From Laguncularia racemosa (taxonomy: Eukaryota; Streptophyta; Magnoliopsida; Myrtales; Combretaceae): a stretch of 64,000 nt of DNA. Shown piece after piece: positions 49,701-60,465 of the stretch; position 1 is the first letter of the stretch, and each line of letters starts with the position of its first letter. A program made the translations under genes and the position numbers. The stretch covers positions 310,001 through 374,000 of the forward strand of contig JBBMOL010000066.1 in assembly GCA_037954665.1 (NCBI GenBank), written 5' to 3'. The notes beneath the pieces were generated by a model that was not told the origin of the DNA, did no database searches, and saw only the letters and a list, made by a program, of their open reading frames with translations.

Positions 49701-52700
49701 TTGTCCTCAAGGACAAAATCAAGAAATAAAAGCATAATTTCCTCAATATTCACCCAAGAATCCTCAGCAGAAGAACTTCCAGCCCAACGAATAAGAACTT
49801 GAGGAACCTCAACATCATCACGAAGAAGGAAACAGCGACCCAACACTTGTGATGTATAATGAACAGGCACTAGCTCGTCACTAGAAATATCGGAAGGGAA
49901 ATCTTGCATGAGAGGAAATGAACCATGAGAATGCTTGAGAAGAGAGACATGAAAAACCGGATGTAAGCGACAATGAGAAGGCAAATGCAATTTATAAGCC
50001 ACCTTGCCTACACAAGCCTCAATTTGAGAAGGCCCAAAAAATCAGGGCTAAAGCTTCAAAACTGATTTAGGACCCCCTTTAGCATAGTGATGAGGATGAA
50101 GACATAAGAAAACCCAATCACCCACTTGATATTCCACACCGCGTCGATGGTGATTAGCATTAACAGTCATACAAAGCTATGCTTTCTCCGAATTTGACCG
50201 AAGTTGCAGTAAAATATCATCATAGGAGCGTAAAGCCGCGCGAACGGAAACATTGGCAACTTCATTCGGTAAATAAGAAGGAAGAGAGGGAGGAACACGC
50301 CCATGCACCACCTCAAAAGGTGTCATGCCAACCGAAGAATGATATGAAGTGTTATAAGAGTATTTGGCCTAAGAAATCCAAGTAGCCCAAGTATTAGAAC
50401 AATCCTCGGCAAACCAACGAAGATAGCACTCAAGACTTCGATTAAGATTTTCCATTTGACCAGCCGTCTCAGGATGATAAGCAGTACTGAAATGTAATCG
50501 AGAGCCTTGGAAGATAAACAATTGCTACTAAAAATTACTCACAAAGAGAGGATCACGATCGTTGACAATAGTATCGAGGAAAACCATGAAGACAAACCAC
50601 CTCTTGAATAAAAACCTAAGCCATTGACCGAGCAGTATACGGATGTTTAAGGAGAATAAAATGAGCATACTTTGAAAACTGATCAACCACCACAAAAATG
50701 ACTTCATACCCCTTGGATCTCAGTAATCCAGTGATAAAATCCATTGAAATATCCTCTCAAATAGCTTAAGGGATAGGAAGAGGAGAAAGTAAACCCGCTG
50801 GAGACACATTTTGAACCTTTTGTCGTTGACATACAGCACAGGTTTCCATGAAATTAGAAACATGCTTATGCATACCTAACCAAAACAAATGAGATGCCAA
50901 TCGACGATATGTCCGTACATAACCTGCATGACCTCCTAATGGAGAAGAATGAAATTCATTTAGAAATAGCAGCACCCACTTAGAATGAGAAGGAATAACT
51001 AGTCGGTCGTGGTAATAAAGAGTATCATTGCAGAGATTAAAACTCGATCCATTCATGGCCAATAATTCATCTGCAAGCACATCTTTTCGAATGTCATCAA
51101 TATTAGTCCAAATAGGATCAGAAATTCTGGCTAAATCCAACTCCTCAAATTCCCAAGAAAGTGCATCAGCTACACTACTCAAAAAACCATGTTTATATAC
51201 AACAGTAAAATCATAACCAAGTAATTTGGCTAACCAATGCTGCTGATTCAGAGTGCTGCTGATTCAGAGTGGTAATATGCTGAGATAGAATATGTTTAAG
51301 GCTCTTATGGTCAGTAACTACTGTAAAATGCCCTCCCAACAAGTAAGGACGCCAGTGGGTAATAGCTAAAACCAAAGCCATCAACTCCCTCTCATAAGTA
51401 GATTTTCCCAGTGTCTTATCAGATAATGCATTACTCCAAAAGGCTATAGGCTGCTGATTTTGCATAAGTACTGCCCCAAGTCCATCACTAGAAGCATTAC
51501 ATTCTATCAAAAAGGGTTGAGAAAAATCAGGCATAACAAACATAGGGGCATGAGTCAGAGCATGCTGTAGATTATGAAAAGCGACAATAGCTTCTTTTGA
51601 CCAAAAGAAAGAATTCTTTTTTAACATTTGAGTTAACGGTCGAGCAATCTTTCCATAATCTCTAATAAACTTCCGGCAATATCTAGATAATCCAAGAAAG
51701 GCTTGCAACCCCTTCAAAGACTTTGGTAAGGGCCACTCTAAAACCGCTTGAACTTTGGAAGGAGCCATATTAATGCCCTGAAAAGAAATCACATGTCCCA
51801 AATACTATAAAGAAGATTTTCCAAAATAACACTTCTACCTATTCACATAAAAACGACATGTTCAAAGCAATTCAAGAACCAATTGCAAAAGCTGAAAATG
51901 GTCATCTAGAGAAGAACTATAAACCAAGATATCATCAAAGAAAACCAAGACAAATTTCCTTACATAAGGCTGGAACACATCATTGATGATAGACTGAAAA
52001 GTAGCCGGAGCATTTGTCAACCCAAACGGCATGACCAAGAATTCATAGTGCCCCTGATGTGTTCGAAATGTAGTCTTAGGAATGTCTTCAATAGACACTT
52101 GAATTTGATGATAACTCGAGCGTAAGTCAATCTTAGAAAATATAGAAACCCCATGTAACTCATCTAACAGTTCATCAATAATAGGAATTGGATACTTATC
52201 AAGCATCGTCACAACATTTAAAGCCCTATAGTCAACATAGAATCGCTAAGATCCATCTTTCTTCTAGACTAAAATAACAGGACTCGAAAAAGGGCTCGAA
52301 CTTGATCTAATAATTCCAGCTTTCAACATATTCGCAACCAATTTCTTAATCTCATCCTTCTGAATTTGTGTATATCAATAGGGTCAAACATTTATCAGTT
52401 CCACCCCTTCTTTTAATCTAATTTGATGATCTTGTATCCTCGAGGGTGGAATTTCCTTAATTTCCTCAAAAACATCCTCAAATTCATGTAATAAAGTACC
52501 CACTTCAACCAAGTCATTTGTCCTCCATAGAGAAACATAAGTAATCTTGTAATTTTAACACTCCACCTTACTCAAAATCATGCAAATGGATGAATTGTTT
52601 AAGAGTAATACCTGACCGATATAATGCAGATCCCCTTTTAACTCCCACTCACGACCATCATAGGGAATCTTCAGTCATAAGTTTCCAATTCACCTTAATT

Positions 52701-55700
52701 TCTCCCAAAGTCTGCAACTAAGCAACCCCCAAAATGACATCCACACCTTTGATATCCATAACATAACAATCAACTAAAATCTCATACCCATCAACCTTCA
52801 ACATCACATTTCTACACAATCCATGAGAAGAAACTTTATGCCCATCCCCAAGCACGACCGTAAAAGACTTTGTTAGTTCCATGGATAATGCCAATGTTTG
52901 CACCAGCCTGGACGAAATAAAGTGGTGACCACTATCAACAAGTATAGAAATAGAAATTCCTAAGTAATCACCCCTCAATTTCATTGTTCGTGGTCCATCG
53001 AACCCGTGGAATGCTAATAGTGAGAGTTCCATATTCGGAGTTATCTGAGAACAGCAATGACAACAAAGACCTCTTTCAGTTTTTCCCATATCTATCCAAT
53101 CCACATCCCTATTTTCACCTTCATCTTTCATCAACAATGCCCTTAAAGTTTTATTAGGACACTTATGTCCCGGACTAAATGGTTGATCACACTTAAAATA
53201 TAATCCCTTGCTACGTTTATCCAAATATTCTTGATAATTCAATTGACCCTATCCTCTTCTAGTACTATTCACCTGAGAAATAGTTAAACCACTACGCACG
53301 TCATCAACAGTTCGAGTTCTGCCTCCAGCCATCGAAGCACCCCACTTACTGCTGCCAGCTCCTTTATTCCCATGCCAACCCGGTACATCATTTCTATCAA
53401 TTGAAGACATGCTGACCGGAATTGGGTTAGAACGCCATCCACTGTCAATAGATGGACTGGACCGAGGTGATCTTGTCGGCAAATTGCTAAAATTGGAAGA
53501 AGTCGAATCCAAATTCACCAGATGTTGATATGGAAGTCATCGTTCTAATTTCTTGTCTCCTCTACCTTTTTGAACAACCACAACTCCACAAGCAAACTCC
53601 TATTCCACACTTAAATACAACTCAATGACCTCCGATAATGTGATTGGTCGTAATGTGCTTACTCTTACTCGAATTTCCTCCTTCAATTCGCCTAAGAAAT
53701 AACCTAATTGCTGAAGCTCGGTTAACTCTGGTACACGAGCCGTTAATGCTTCAAAATCCTCCACGTAATTCACAACAGCCAAGCCTTGCTGAATAGTAGA
53801 TAAACTTTCAAATAGATTGCTAGAAGTGAGTCTACCATATCGTATTAAGAGCTTTGATTTCATACTCTCCCAATCTAGTTGTGGATACTTTCGGCGAAGC
53901 ATCTTATACCAGTAAATCATTTGGCCATGCGAACAAGTGGAGGCAAGAGCCACCTTATTTAGGTCTCGAACACGTTGCACCTCAAAATACTTTTTAACTA
54001 TGGTTATCCAATGTATCAGAGCACTTCCATCAAAAGCTGGTAACATCACCATGCGCATGTCTAGTCGAATGTGATCATTAGCAACATCTTCCAAAATCTC
54101 TACTCGTTTGATTCGATTCATGTGCAAACATTTGCTTGGAAGCCGATTGAAACCCTAACTCAGCCGAACTTGAAGCCTTCTCCTTGGATCGCATCTCCTT
54201 CTGTCGATCCATCCATAAACCATGAAGCATTGTCTCCATGTTTGAAATTCGTTTTTCAAGCCCTTGGAAATTCGCATTGGAATTTTGTTCCACATTTTCG
54301 ATTTGATGCTGAAGCTTAGTGATACTCCTATGCATTTCTTCACTGATCTCATGGATGTTGTGCTCAAGCGCTTCAACTCTCGAATCCATCCTAGTCATCC
54401 TCCCAAAAGTTTCCCACAGATGGTGCCAATTGAAACAACCAAGGACTAGGATATGAACCACAGCAATATAATTTCCAGCTAACAGTAGTTGAATAATGGT
54501 AGTACCTGAACAGAGACCCAATCGGAGAAGCAATCGCCAAGAATTGGCACTTTCCGATCCAATTGAGCTACTAGTATTGGTTGCTCCAGAACTCCCACAG
54601 TTGAGTTCTCTGATTTTCTTTTTTAATCTTTTTAACTGCCTAACTAACTCTTCCTCAATTATTCCTTATATATATATAACTATGGAAATTACTAAGCTAC
54701 CCTTACTCAATACTAACACCACATCACTTACACTGAGACATACACATATATATGCACAAAACACCAATCCAGCACCCCACAAGACAACACAACACTCCAC
54801 AGCACCAAACACCACACCACAATATAACACCCAACACTACTAACACAGCCCACTACAACTCACCATAACACGACACAGCACACTACCACACATCACAACA
54901 CAACACACTTAGCACAACTAACGACGTCTCTCATAAACCTTCAACAAAGGCTTATGAGCTCTAGAAGATGTTACAACACCTCCATTGCTTTTCCTCTAAG
55001 AGTTCCTAAATTCCATGTTTTCTGTTATAGGTTTTTCTAACCACTGTAGGATGTTGGAACTCTTTCCTTAATTACACTATATCCAAGTTTTCAAGGAGAT
55101 CTAGTGGTGCTAGCCCACTTGATGCTGCACTCAAATAATATGTGTTCCTCTTGGGTGGGAACTCTTGTGTATTTAACACTACACTGCACTTGGACAATGC
55201 AGCGCATTCCTTCTAAGGAAAAACCTACCTCAATGGAATAACTTGTAGGATCCATATTGCATGTGAATTGGCAAAGCTTTTTCCTAGCTGTCAACCAACA
55301 TAACCTTTCTCTTTTTCCTGTGCTCAGGACCGGCTAGTTATCTAGGCAGGGTTATACTTACCTGAAAAAAAAAAAAAAAAAAAGAATAGCTCTGTTTACT
55401 TGTTTCTTATCATGGTAAAGAAATTGCTTAGCTGAAATTGTTGGCACAAAGGTTATCCTGTATAATATAAGTTTTGTTTTTCCTTCACTTTTTGGTTGGT
55501 AACTTGATGCAAACTCTGTCAACCTATGATGAAACCCGACACTCAATTTGCTAACCTGACAACCTGCGGATCTCTTAAGAACAATGGACATTGCGATCCT
55601 TTGTCTCTAAACAAGACAAGAACATCATCCTTGGACCAATCCTCCTAATGTGATCTTCATCTGCTAAATTTTTGTTAACGTAATAGTATTAGAAGCCCCA

Positions 55701-57782
55701 GTTGGCACAAATTTGTAATATCTGCTTTGACATTTAAAAAAATATTATTTGAGAACTTTAAGTAAACTTTAGAGATTTTTTGGAGGACAAGTTGTTTTTA
55801 AGTTATTTTTTACAGAACTTTCCAAGGTTCAGCTGTTGTAGGACCAGTGTGTTAAAGAGCTAATTTTAGCAACAAAATTTACTTGATTTTGATTTAGTAT
55901 TTAGTATTTAGGAGTTACCTTATAGCTCTTGGACTTTGTGTAACCTCATGAGCTTGTTGTCTATTTGATAGACGGACAGTAAAAAACATTCCAAAGTATG
56001 CACCAGCACAATTTTATGTTGACAATGTTCTGCCTCGCATCAAGGAAAAGAAGATAATGGCTCTTAAGCCTTTCGTTGACCGTCTTGGGTGAGTTTGTAT
56101 ATCTATTATTATATTGCTCTATTATGAACAACATGGGCCTTTTTTCCTCCTAGAACATTGTTTGTACACTAACTGGTGGTTCTTTTTTCATTTAGGTATG
56201 ACAATGTTCCCCCAGAAATCAATAGACTCCGGTGCAGGGTAAATTATCATGCTTTAAAATTTCTTCCTGAAATAGAGGAAATGGCTGATTTACTCGCAGC
56301 AAGGATGAGGAATCGAACTGGCAGTGGAAATCCCTACATGTTAGTAATTTTACCATCATAGTACTCAAAATCATTTATCATTTTCTAATACTCTACAAAA
56401 ATCATTTCTATGATAAACAGGGCTCTACATCTAAGGTTTGAGAAAGGGATGGTTGGTCTATCATTTTGTGATTTTGTGGGTTCAAGGGAGGAGAAAGCCA
56501 AAATGGCAGAGTACAGAAAAAAGGAATGGCCTCGACGATACAAGGTGATGTCATAATCTTATAACTTGGTTTTGTTTGTCAAATAATATCATTGAAAAAT
56601 GGGTTTCGCTTGTTGTCTTCTTCTTCTTCATTTTTTTTTTCTTTGTGTTGACCAGAATGTCTCTTTGTTCATCTTGCATGTAGAATGGTTCTCATCTTTG
56701 GCAGCTGGCCTTGCAAAAGCGGAAGGAAGGAAGATGTCCTCTTGAGCCAGGGGAGGTGGCTGTCATCCTACGAGCAATGGGCTATCCTAAGGAAACGCAA
56801 ATCTATGTTGCTTCTGGCCAAGTATATGGTGGTCAGAACCGAATGGCACCACTAAGGAACATGTTCCCGAATCTGGTGAGCCTTTGGGATGTGGTTATTT
56901 TATTGCATAACATTGTTAGCTATCATCCACCTGTTGGAGATGAAGATCGATGCGTCTTCTTGCTGTTGAAGTGTATACTGTTAAGCACTCACACCCTAAC
57001 TTTTGTTCTAGTTCTTTCCTTGTGACTAATTTTCCAATTTAGTTAATGAAGCTTACTTTGTATAAGCATACTGTGCATTTAGTCCAGATGAAGGCATATG
57101 TTGGTTTTTGTTCCTGTAAGTCTTATGCCGTGAGTTCATCTTTGTTCTCTCATATTATAAAATCAATAATTCTTGCAATAAACGTAACATGTTCTATCAA
57201 ATGTTTTAACCACTTTAGTGATATAATGGCTATATATCATATGTAGGAAGTGTTCCCTGCCTTTTGTTATTAGGGAAATAATATTGACCCTCTATAGATA
57301 TTTGGGTCCTTTGAATATTGTATGTACTATGAGCTTGAACAGCATCTAAAAGTGCTGAGTGACAATGAATTGATAACAGTTCAAGGTCTTATCATTTTTT
57401 TGCTACTTCAATTTATTTACAGGTTACAAAGGAGGAGCTAGCAGCTAAGGAGGAGCTTGATGGATTTAGGAAGCATGTGACAAGTTTAGCAGCTCTTGAC
57501 TTTTTGGTTTGCTTGAAGTCTGATGTGTTTGTTATGACCCATGGAGGCAATTTTGCAAAACTGATAATTGGTGCACGTAGATACATGGGTCACCACCAAA
57601 AATCGATAAAGCCAGATAAAGGGCTTATGTCAAAGTCTTTTGGAGACCCTTATATGGGTTGGGCAACCTTTGTAGAGGATGTGGTAATAACCCATCAAAC
57701 ACGGACAGGATTGCCGGAAGAGACCTTCCCTAATTATGATATATGGGAAAATCCATTGACTCCTTGCATGTGTAGAGCCTAA
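39580..57782 (+). CDS. Plant O-fucosyltransferase family protein (PF10250), 11 exons, 559 aa
   Basis: Exons: 39580-39894, 40072-40122, 40215-40305, 43468-43544, 45103-45191, 46024-46143, 55972-56088, 56196-56339, 56421-56544, 56684-56875, 57423-57782 (stop TAA). All junctions are GT/AG and the frame stays open through 560 codons, which fixes the model. Residues 1-82 are a Ser/Asp-rich cytosolic tail, 83-102 one membrane span, the rest lumenal: a type II Golgi protein. Family marks are H-A-E-G-G-L-N-Q-Q-R (acceptor/GDP-binding N-terminal half), H-L-R-F-E-K-G-M, Y-V-A-S-G-Q-V-Y-G-G and the C-terminal V-M-T-H-G-G-N-F-A-K. It likely transfers fucose or a related sugar from a nucleotide donor; the acceptor is not predictable. 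No disabling change was seen. Introns 3, 4 and 6 hold transposons; intron 6 is 9828 bp. Confidence 0.93.
41480..41700 (+). repeat. Tandem repeat, about 60 bp, four copies, in solo LTR
   Basis: Copies start 'ggtgatgggaactgccact' or close variants at about 41486, 41543, 41600 and 41655, each followed by a 'cacccatgtttacttaaacac' type segment. Confidence 0.7.
42130..42360. repeat. Repeated 'cacgaccgtgttgg' motifs in solo LTR
   Basis: Six or more variants of a partly palindromic motif (acacgaccgtgt) spaced 25-50 bp. Similar motifs are widespread in plant Ty3 LTRs. The overlapping 66-codon frame is not a gene. Confidence 0.6.
43739..43764. repeat. (CT)n microsatellite in intron 4
   Basis: About 13 CT units, uninterrupted. 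Confidence 0.9.
44555..44758 (+). mobile_element. tRNA-derived SINE in intron 4
   Basis: Box A TTGGCCTAGTGG sits at 44562-44573 and box B GGTTGAAATCC at 44618-44628, 44 nt apart, inside a tRNA-like head. A tRNA-unrelated body of about 110 bases follows, ending in an A-rich tail (44740-44758). Size and order fit a plant SINE, transcribed by RNA polymerase III and mobilised by LINE enzymes. Target duplication is not clear because the left flank is also A/T-rich. The SINE lies in the same sense as the gene. Confidence 0.7.
46470..49076 (-). pseudogene. LINE (plant L1 type) pseudogene, main part, in intron 6
   Basis: On the minus strand the endonuclease comes first: the 93-codon frame 48610-48891 reads V-F-S-V-H-A-A-Q-V-Q-L-D-E, F-W-E-L-D-E-V-L, D-I-S-G-H-I-G and D-V-H-G-G-Y-G-S-G-S-R-N. 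Reverse transcriptase remnants follow, with F-V-D-D-I-V-L-L near 47230-47260, then the C-terminal R-V-A-K-M-R-M-L-R and R-N-E-Y-I-R-E-K-V-G-V-A near 46760-46860. Stops are many, and the RT core is partly deleted given the short distance. The 3' end near 46470 shows no clear poly-A. It is antisense to the gene and older than the Ty3 element inserted into it. Confidence 0.75.
49077..49081. repeat. Target-site duplication of the Ty3 element, left copy
   Basis: ACACC, matched exactly at 54976-54980 on the other side. Confidence 0.9.
49082..49673 (-). repeat. 3' LTR of the Ty3 element
   Basis: On plus it runs TGAAACAACC to AATGTTACA. It is 47 bp longer than the other LTR, from a longer AC-rich tract (49370-49610). 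That tract produces long frames on both strands (for example 49337-49729) which are not genes. Confidence 0.9.
49679..49690 (-). promoter_or_regulatory. Polypurine tract of the Ty3 element
   Basis: Minus-strand GGAAGGGGG, a few bases before the 3' LTR; primes plus-strand DNA synthesis. Confidence 0.7.
49690..50002 (-). pseudogene. Integrase C-terminus with chromodomain (Ty3 element)
   Basis: The frame reads Y-K-L-H-L-P-S-H-C-R-L-H-P-V-F-H-V-S-L-L-K, the GPY/F-adjacent end of integrase. It then gives a chromodomain with V-L-I-R-W-A-G and D-S-W-V-N-I-E-E-I and the usual F-L-D-F-V-L-E-D-K end. Chromodomains steer new copies to marked chromatin. This places the element among the chromoviruses. 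Confidence 0.8.
50003..51182 (-). pseudogene. Integrase core (Ty3 element)
   Basis: The frame 50766-51182 starts with V-A-D-A-L-S (RNase H/integrase linker) and holds the zinc site H-S-S-P-L-G-G-H with C-A-V-C-Q-R-Q-K. The catalytic core continues in broken frames to 50003, with identifiable Q-T-D-G-like and G-M-T-P-F-E-V-like segments. Stops and at least one frameshift interrupt it. Confidence 0.8.
51211..52212 (-). pseudogene. Reverse transcriptase and RNase H (Ty3 element)
   Basis: Frame 51862-52212 reads Y-P-I-P-I-I-D-E-L-L-D-E-L, F-S-K-I-D-L-R-S-S-Y-H-Q-I, M-P-F-G-L-T-N-A-P-A-T-F and the catalytic F-F-D-D-I-L-V-Y-S. Frame 51211-51801 holds the thumb, F-L-G-L-S-R-Y-C-R-K-F, and RNase H with D-G-L-G-A-V-L and Y-E-R-E-L-M-A-L. 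They are separated by stops at about 51805-51860. The RT N-terminus continues to about 52600 in broken frames. Confidence 0.88.
52718..53242 (-). pseudogene. Zinc knuckle and aspartic protease (Ty3 element)
   Basis: An open frame of 174 codons. It starts near a zinc knuckle Y-F-K-C-D-Q-P-F-S-P-G-H-K-C in which the first Cys is replaced by Tyr. The protease active site I-L-V-D-S-G-H follows, and the partner I-K-G-V-D-V-I-L-G-V near its end. Loss of the first knuckle Cys would weaken RNA binding. Confidence 0.8.
53249..54410 (-). pseudogene. gag (Ty3 element)
   Basis: Overlapping minus frames 54078-54533, 53600-54127 and 53249-53518 are pieces of one gag. They give an N-terminal coiled coil (R-V-E-A-L-E-H-N-I-H-E-I), then the gag core with F-D-G-S-A-L-I-H-W-I and W-Y-K-M-L-R-R-K-Y, and a Ser/Gly-rich linker. 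Two frameshifts or stops divide them. The true start must lie left of the LTR boundary at 54431. Confidence 0.8.
54413..54430 (-). promoter_or_regulatory. Primer-binding site of the Ty3 element
   Basis: Minus-strand ATTGGCACCATCTGTGGG directly after the 5' LTR end; the form 'TTGGCGCCGTCTGTGGG' is common in plant Ty3 elements. Confidence 0.75.
54431..54975 (-). repeat. 5' LTR of the Ty3 element
   Basis: On plus TGAAACAACC to GATGTTACA, 545 bp. It would drive transcription leftward, antisense to the host gene. Confidence 0.9.
54981..55070 (-). pseudogene. 5' part of the LINE, cut off by the Ty3 element
   Basis: On the minus strand it reads T-W-N-L-G-T-L-R-G-K-A-M-E, the start of a plant LINE endonuclease, ending exactly at the ACACC duplication. 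The other side of the Ty3 element continues with the next endonuclease segment. This links both flanks to one LINE copy. Confidence 0.65.
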
Positions 57783-58330
57783 CAAAATGGATATTTACTA
57801 ATCGCTTGGATACCTGCCGGCAGATTAGCCCTGAAGAGGTCTGGTAATGAGAGCTGTGCCTGAACGTTGGACGAAAGATATTTTCTGTACCTGCAACATG
57901 AAGAATTACGTCAAGCGGCCATAGACATGCTGAGCAGGTGCAATAAGTTCAATTGCTTTATGAAGTAACTCACATACAGGGACGACATGCATTACCATTT
58001 GGAATCACCACATATGGCCCATATGTTGCAAGGAGGTTTGTAGCTTTATTGCCCAGTGGTCGTTGATTTTTTTTTTTGGCAAAAATTAGGCTCCTCTTTC
58101 ATGGGTCATAGATCATGTAAAGAATGACTTATTTCTTTCTTCTTCTTCTTCTTTTTTTTCCATAGCTGTGCTTTATATAACATGTAAGAACGTGCTGAAT
58201 CAATTGAATAGAATTACCGAGGCATGGATTGATGATTGTTATTTGAGCAGTCACTTTAAAGCTCTCTATCTGAGTTGCGCCATATTCAATTCCTGATATT
58301 TCAATTTGATTAAATGTGCTGATTTATGAA
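57783..58330 (+). other. 3' UTR and downstream flank of the fucosyltransferase gene
   Basis: Non-coding after the TAA. 'aatagaatta' near 58208 is a possible poly-A signal variant; the true end is not fixed by sequence. Confidence 0.4.
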
Positions 58331-60100
58331 CGCGCTACATCGTAACTTCCTCATCTACATTTTATTAATTTTTTTAATCTAACTGCTTTCACTGGTTATT
58401 ACAGAACTTGTAACAAGAAAATTTTCCAAGTCGAAACTCTGCGTTAGACCATGAAGCATTAGCTTAATACTTTGTTTTGTTTAGTATTATTTGAGCTTAA
58501 GCTATTCTATTCTACTGTTAGGTCAATTTCTCCTTCCATTGACTCGTGAATTGGTGGGTTTACAAATTTCGCAAATGTTCAGGGTGGCGTAAAGGACAGA
58601 TCAACTTCATGGAATGGCATTTGATGAAATCCAATTTATGTTGATTTTATCAATATTGCAGTGAACAGGGATGATGGTCATTATTACTTTTTTGTATTTA
58701 GTGAAGTGAATGTGAAGTAACTGAATTAGTATTTATTATGATGAATAAAGGACTTGTATCGTATCACAATATAAATATGGAGGACTTGAAGCACTTGAAA
58801 TATCTATCTTATTAAGCAAAAATATGAAGTTTTAGACTCCACTCTTAAAGCTCAATTTTTATTTCGATATCTATTAATTTTCCTTAAAATTATATATATA
58901 TATTTATTTCATAAAGCAATTAAAGGGTTATTAAAATAATTTTTCTCAGAGGTCTTTTTTTTCTTAAATGACTTATCTTTTTTAAACTAAAAAGTTAGTT
59001 GCCTTTTCAAATTTTCACCATTTTTCATTATTGTATATTAGTAACCGTTAAATAAAGTTATTTGTTCAATTTTCAATAAAATAACTTTAAACCTTCCATC
59101 TTCATTAAAAATTAAATATCATTATTATCATATTCTCTATATATATATATATACTTGATGAAATTTAACATCAGCTTAATTATTTTGTTTAAAAATAAAT
59201 TTAAAAACAAACTAACAAAGCTCATTAATCATGATAATTAGCAGACCATTTTATTTTCTTTCTTCTTTCTTTCTTTTCTTCAAGTAAGAGGAGGTATAAA
59301 ATATTATTGCAGATTTATTATAATTCAAGTAATTAAAGGGTAAAATAAAGTAAAATATGTTAATAAATTTATTATAATTTTTTTTCTCTTAAATTATTAT
59401 CATTAATACACGCGTACGCCAATAATTTAATGATGCACTTAAAACGTAAACAACATAGTCAATTATAGAAATCTCAAAAATAGAAGTATGCGATATTGAT
59501 ATTCAATCTTTTTGAATCCATTCTTTCTCTAGTTAATTAGAGTGAGAGGCATGAGACAGGGCCGAAAAGGTTGTTAGACAGACAGCACTTGCAATAAGCG
59601 GTAGTCTTGATGTTTTAACCAACAGGTGCATGCTGTGCTGTTGGATTTTGAAAATGCATGTCACAGGCAAAAACTAGACATAAATGAAAAGGATGTGACT
59701 GCCGAAAGGGAGGCTCTGATTGGATCCAATTAATTCTAAAATTACTGCTGGACCGAGCTTTAAAACTGTTGAATGTTATATTCAATTGAATTTTTATTTG
59801 TTAAAGTTTATTTTTGAAGTTTAAACTTGTTAAATGTTATGTTTAAATGAATTTTTATATATCAAACTCACCATTTTCATGAAATGATATGATCAATACT
59901 TATTAGTTAAAAAATATAAGTTAAATTGAAAATAATAAATTCGATGAGTAAAAATTCGTTTAAGTATGATATTTAACGATTTCAAATTTCAAGTGTGAAA
60001 TTGAAAATAACACTTCCTATTATAAAATTATTAATTTTTGAAAGACCTTTTAAGTCCAATTAAACTATCAGAATCCCTTCTCCTAGTACTCGAAAAGAAT
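58331..60100. other. AT-rich intergenic DNA with a candidate MITE
   Basis: No gene. At about 59756-59996 two arms, 'tttaaaactgttgaatgtta' and the reversed relative ending '...tttaacgatttcaaa', form a loose inverted repeat, which suggests an old MITE. Microsatellite (AT)n occurs near 59139-59152. Confidence 0.35.
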
Positions 60101-60179
60101 ACAAGTCAATAATCCTTTCCCTCTTTTTTTTTTTTAATATATATATATATATTCTTTTTATTATTGTTTATATATTTAT

Positions 60180-60465
60180 TTATTATTTTGAAAAGAGTAC
60201 TATCCAAATGGTTAGTGTTCCATAACATAATTATTTCTTCCCTTTGTCCTGCTGCAGTGCATAGTAAACCATGAGAAGGAAGGTGGTAATATAAATGATA
60301 AGCAGACAGAGAGCCCATTCTAGTCTCTAGCAGCATTAATATGTCCGGCCAAAACTCATGGATCAGTTTCCTGATGGCATTTACTCTCCACCCAGAAGTC
60401 AAGCACCCCTGGCCCCTGACATTTCATGCTATGATTTTAGTAGGATGGGGAGAGGCTAACATGAC
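60180..60465 (-). pseudogene. LINE endonuclease fragment
   Basis: The minus strand reads K-I-I-A-W-N-V-R-G near 60445-60420, frame-shifted into A-I-R-K-L-I-H-E-F-W-P-D-I-L-M-L-L-E-T-R in the 60106-60402 frame. W-N-x-R-G and L-L-E-T-R are the first two conserved blocks of plant LINE endonuclease. Only this 5' fragment is present. Confidence 0.65.

Larger units (their letters stand above)
49082..54975 (-). mobile_element. Chromodomain-type Ty3/gypsy element, nested in the intron-6 LINE
   Basis: It has two LTRs, a primer-binding site, a polypurine tract, gag, protease, RT, RNase H, integrase and a chromodomain, all on the minus strand, with exact 5-bp duplications (ACACC) outside. Over the first ~195 aligned LTR bases I count about 10 differences, mostly transitions, so it is a few million years old at usual plant rates (rough). 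Each coding domain has long open pieces separated by a few stops or shifts; it is non-autonomous now. It lies antisense to the host gene within a LINE endonuclease sequence. Confidence 0.92.

Noticed and set aside
49337..49729. Thr/His-rich 130-codon protein
   Set aside because: It is a translation of the AC-rich LTR tract and its counterpart exists in the other LTR in a different length.
57046..57246. Small gene in the last intron
   Set aside because: Intron sequence between exons 10 and 11 with no domain or promoter.
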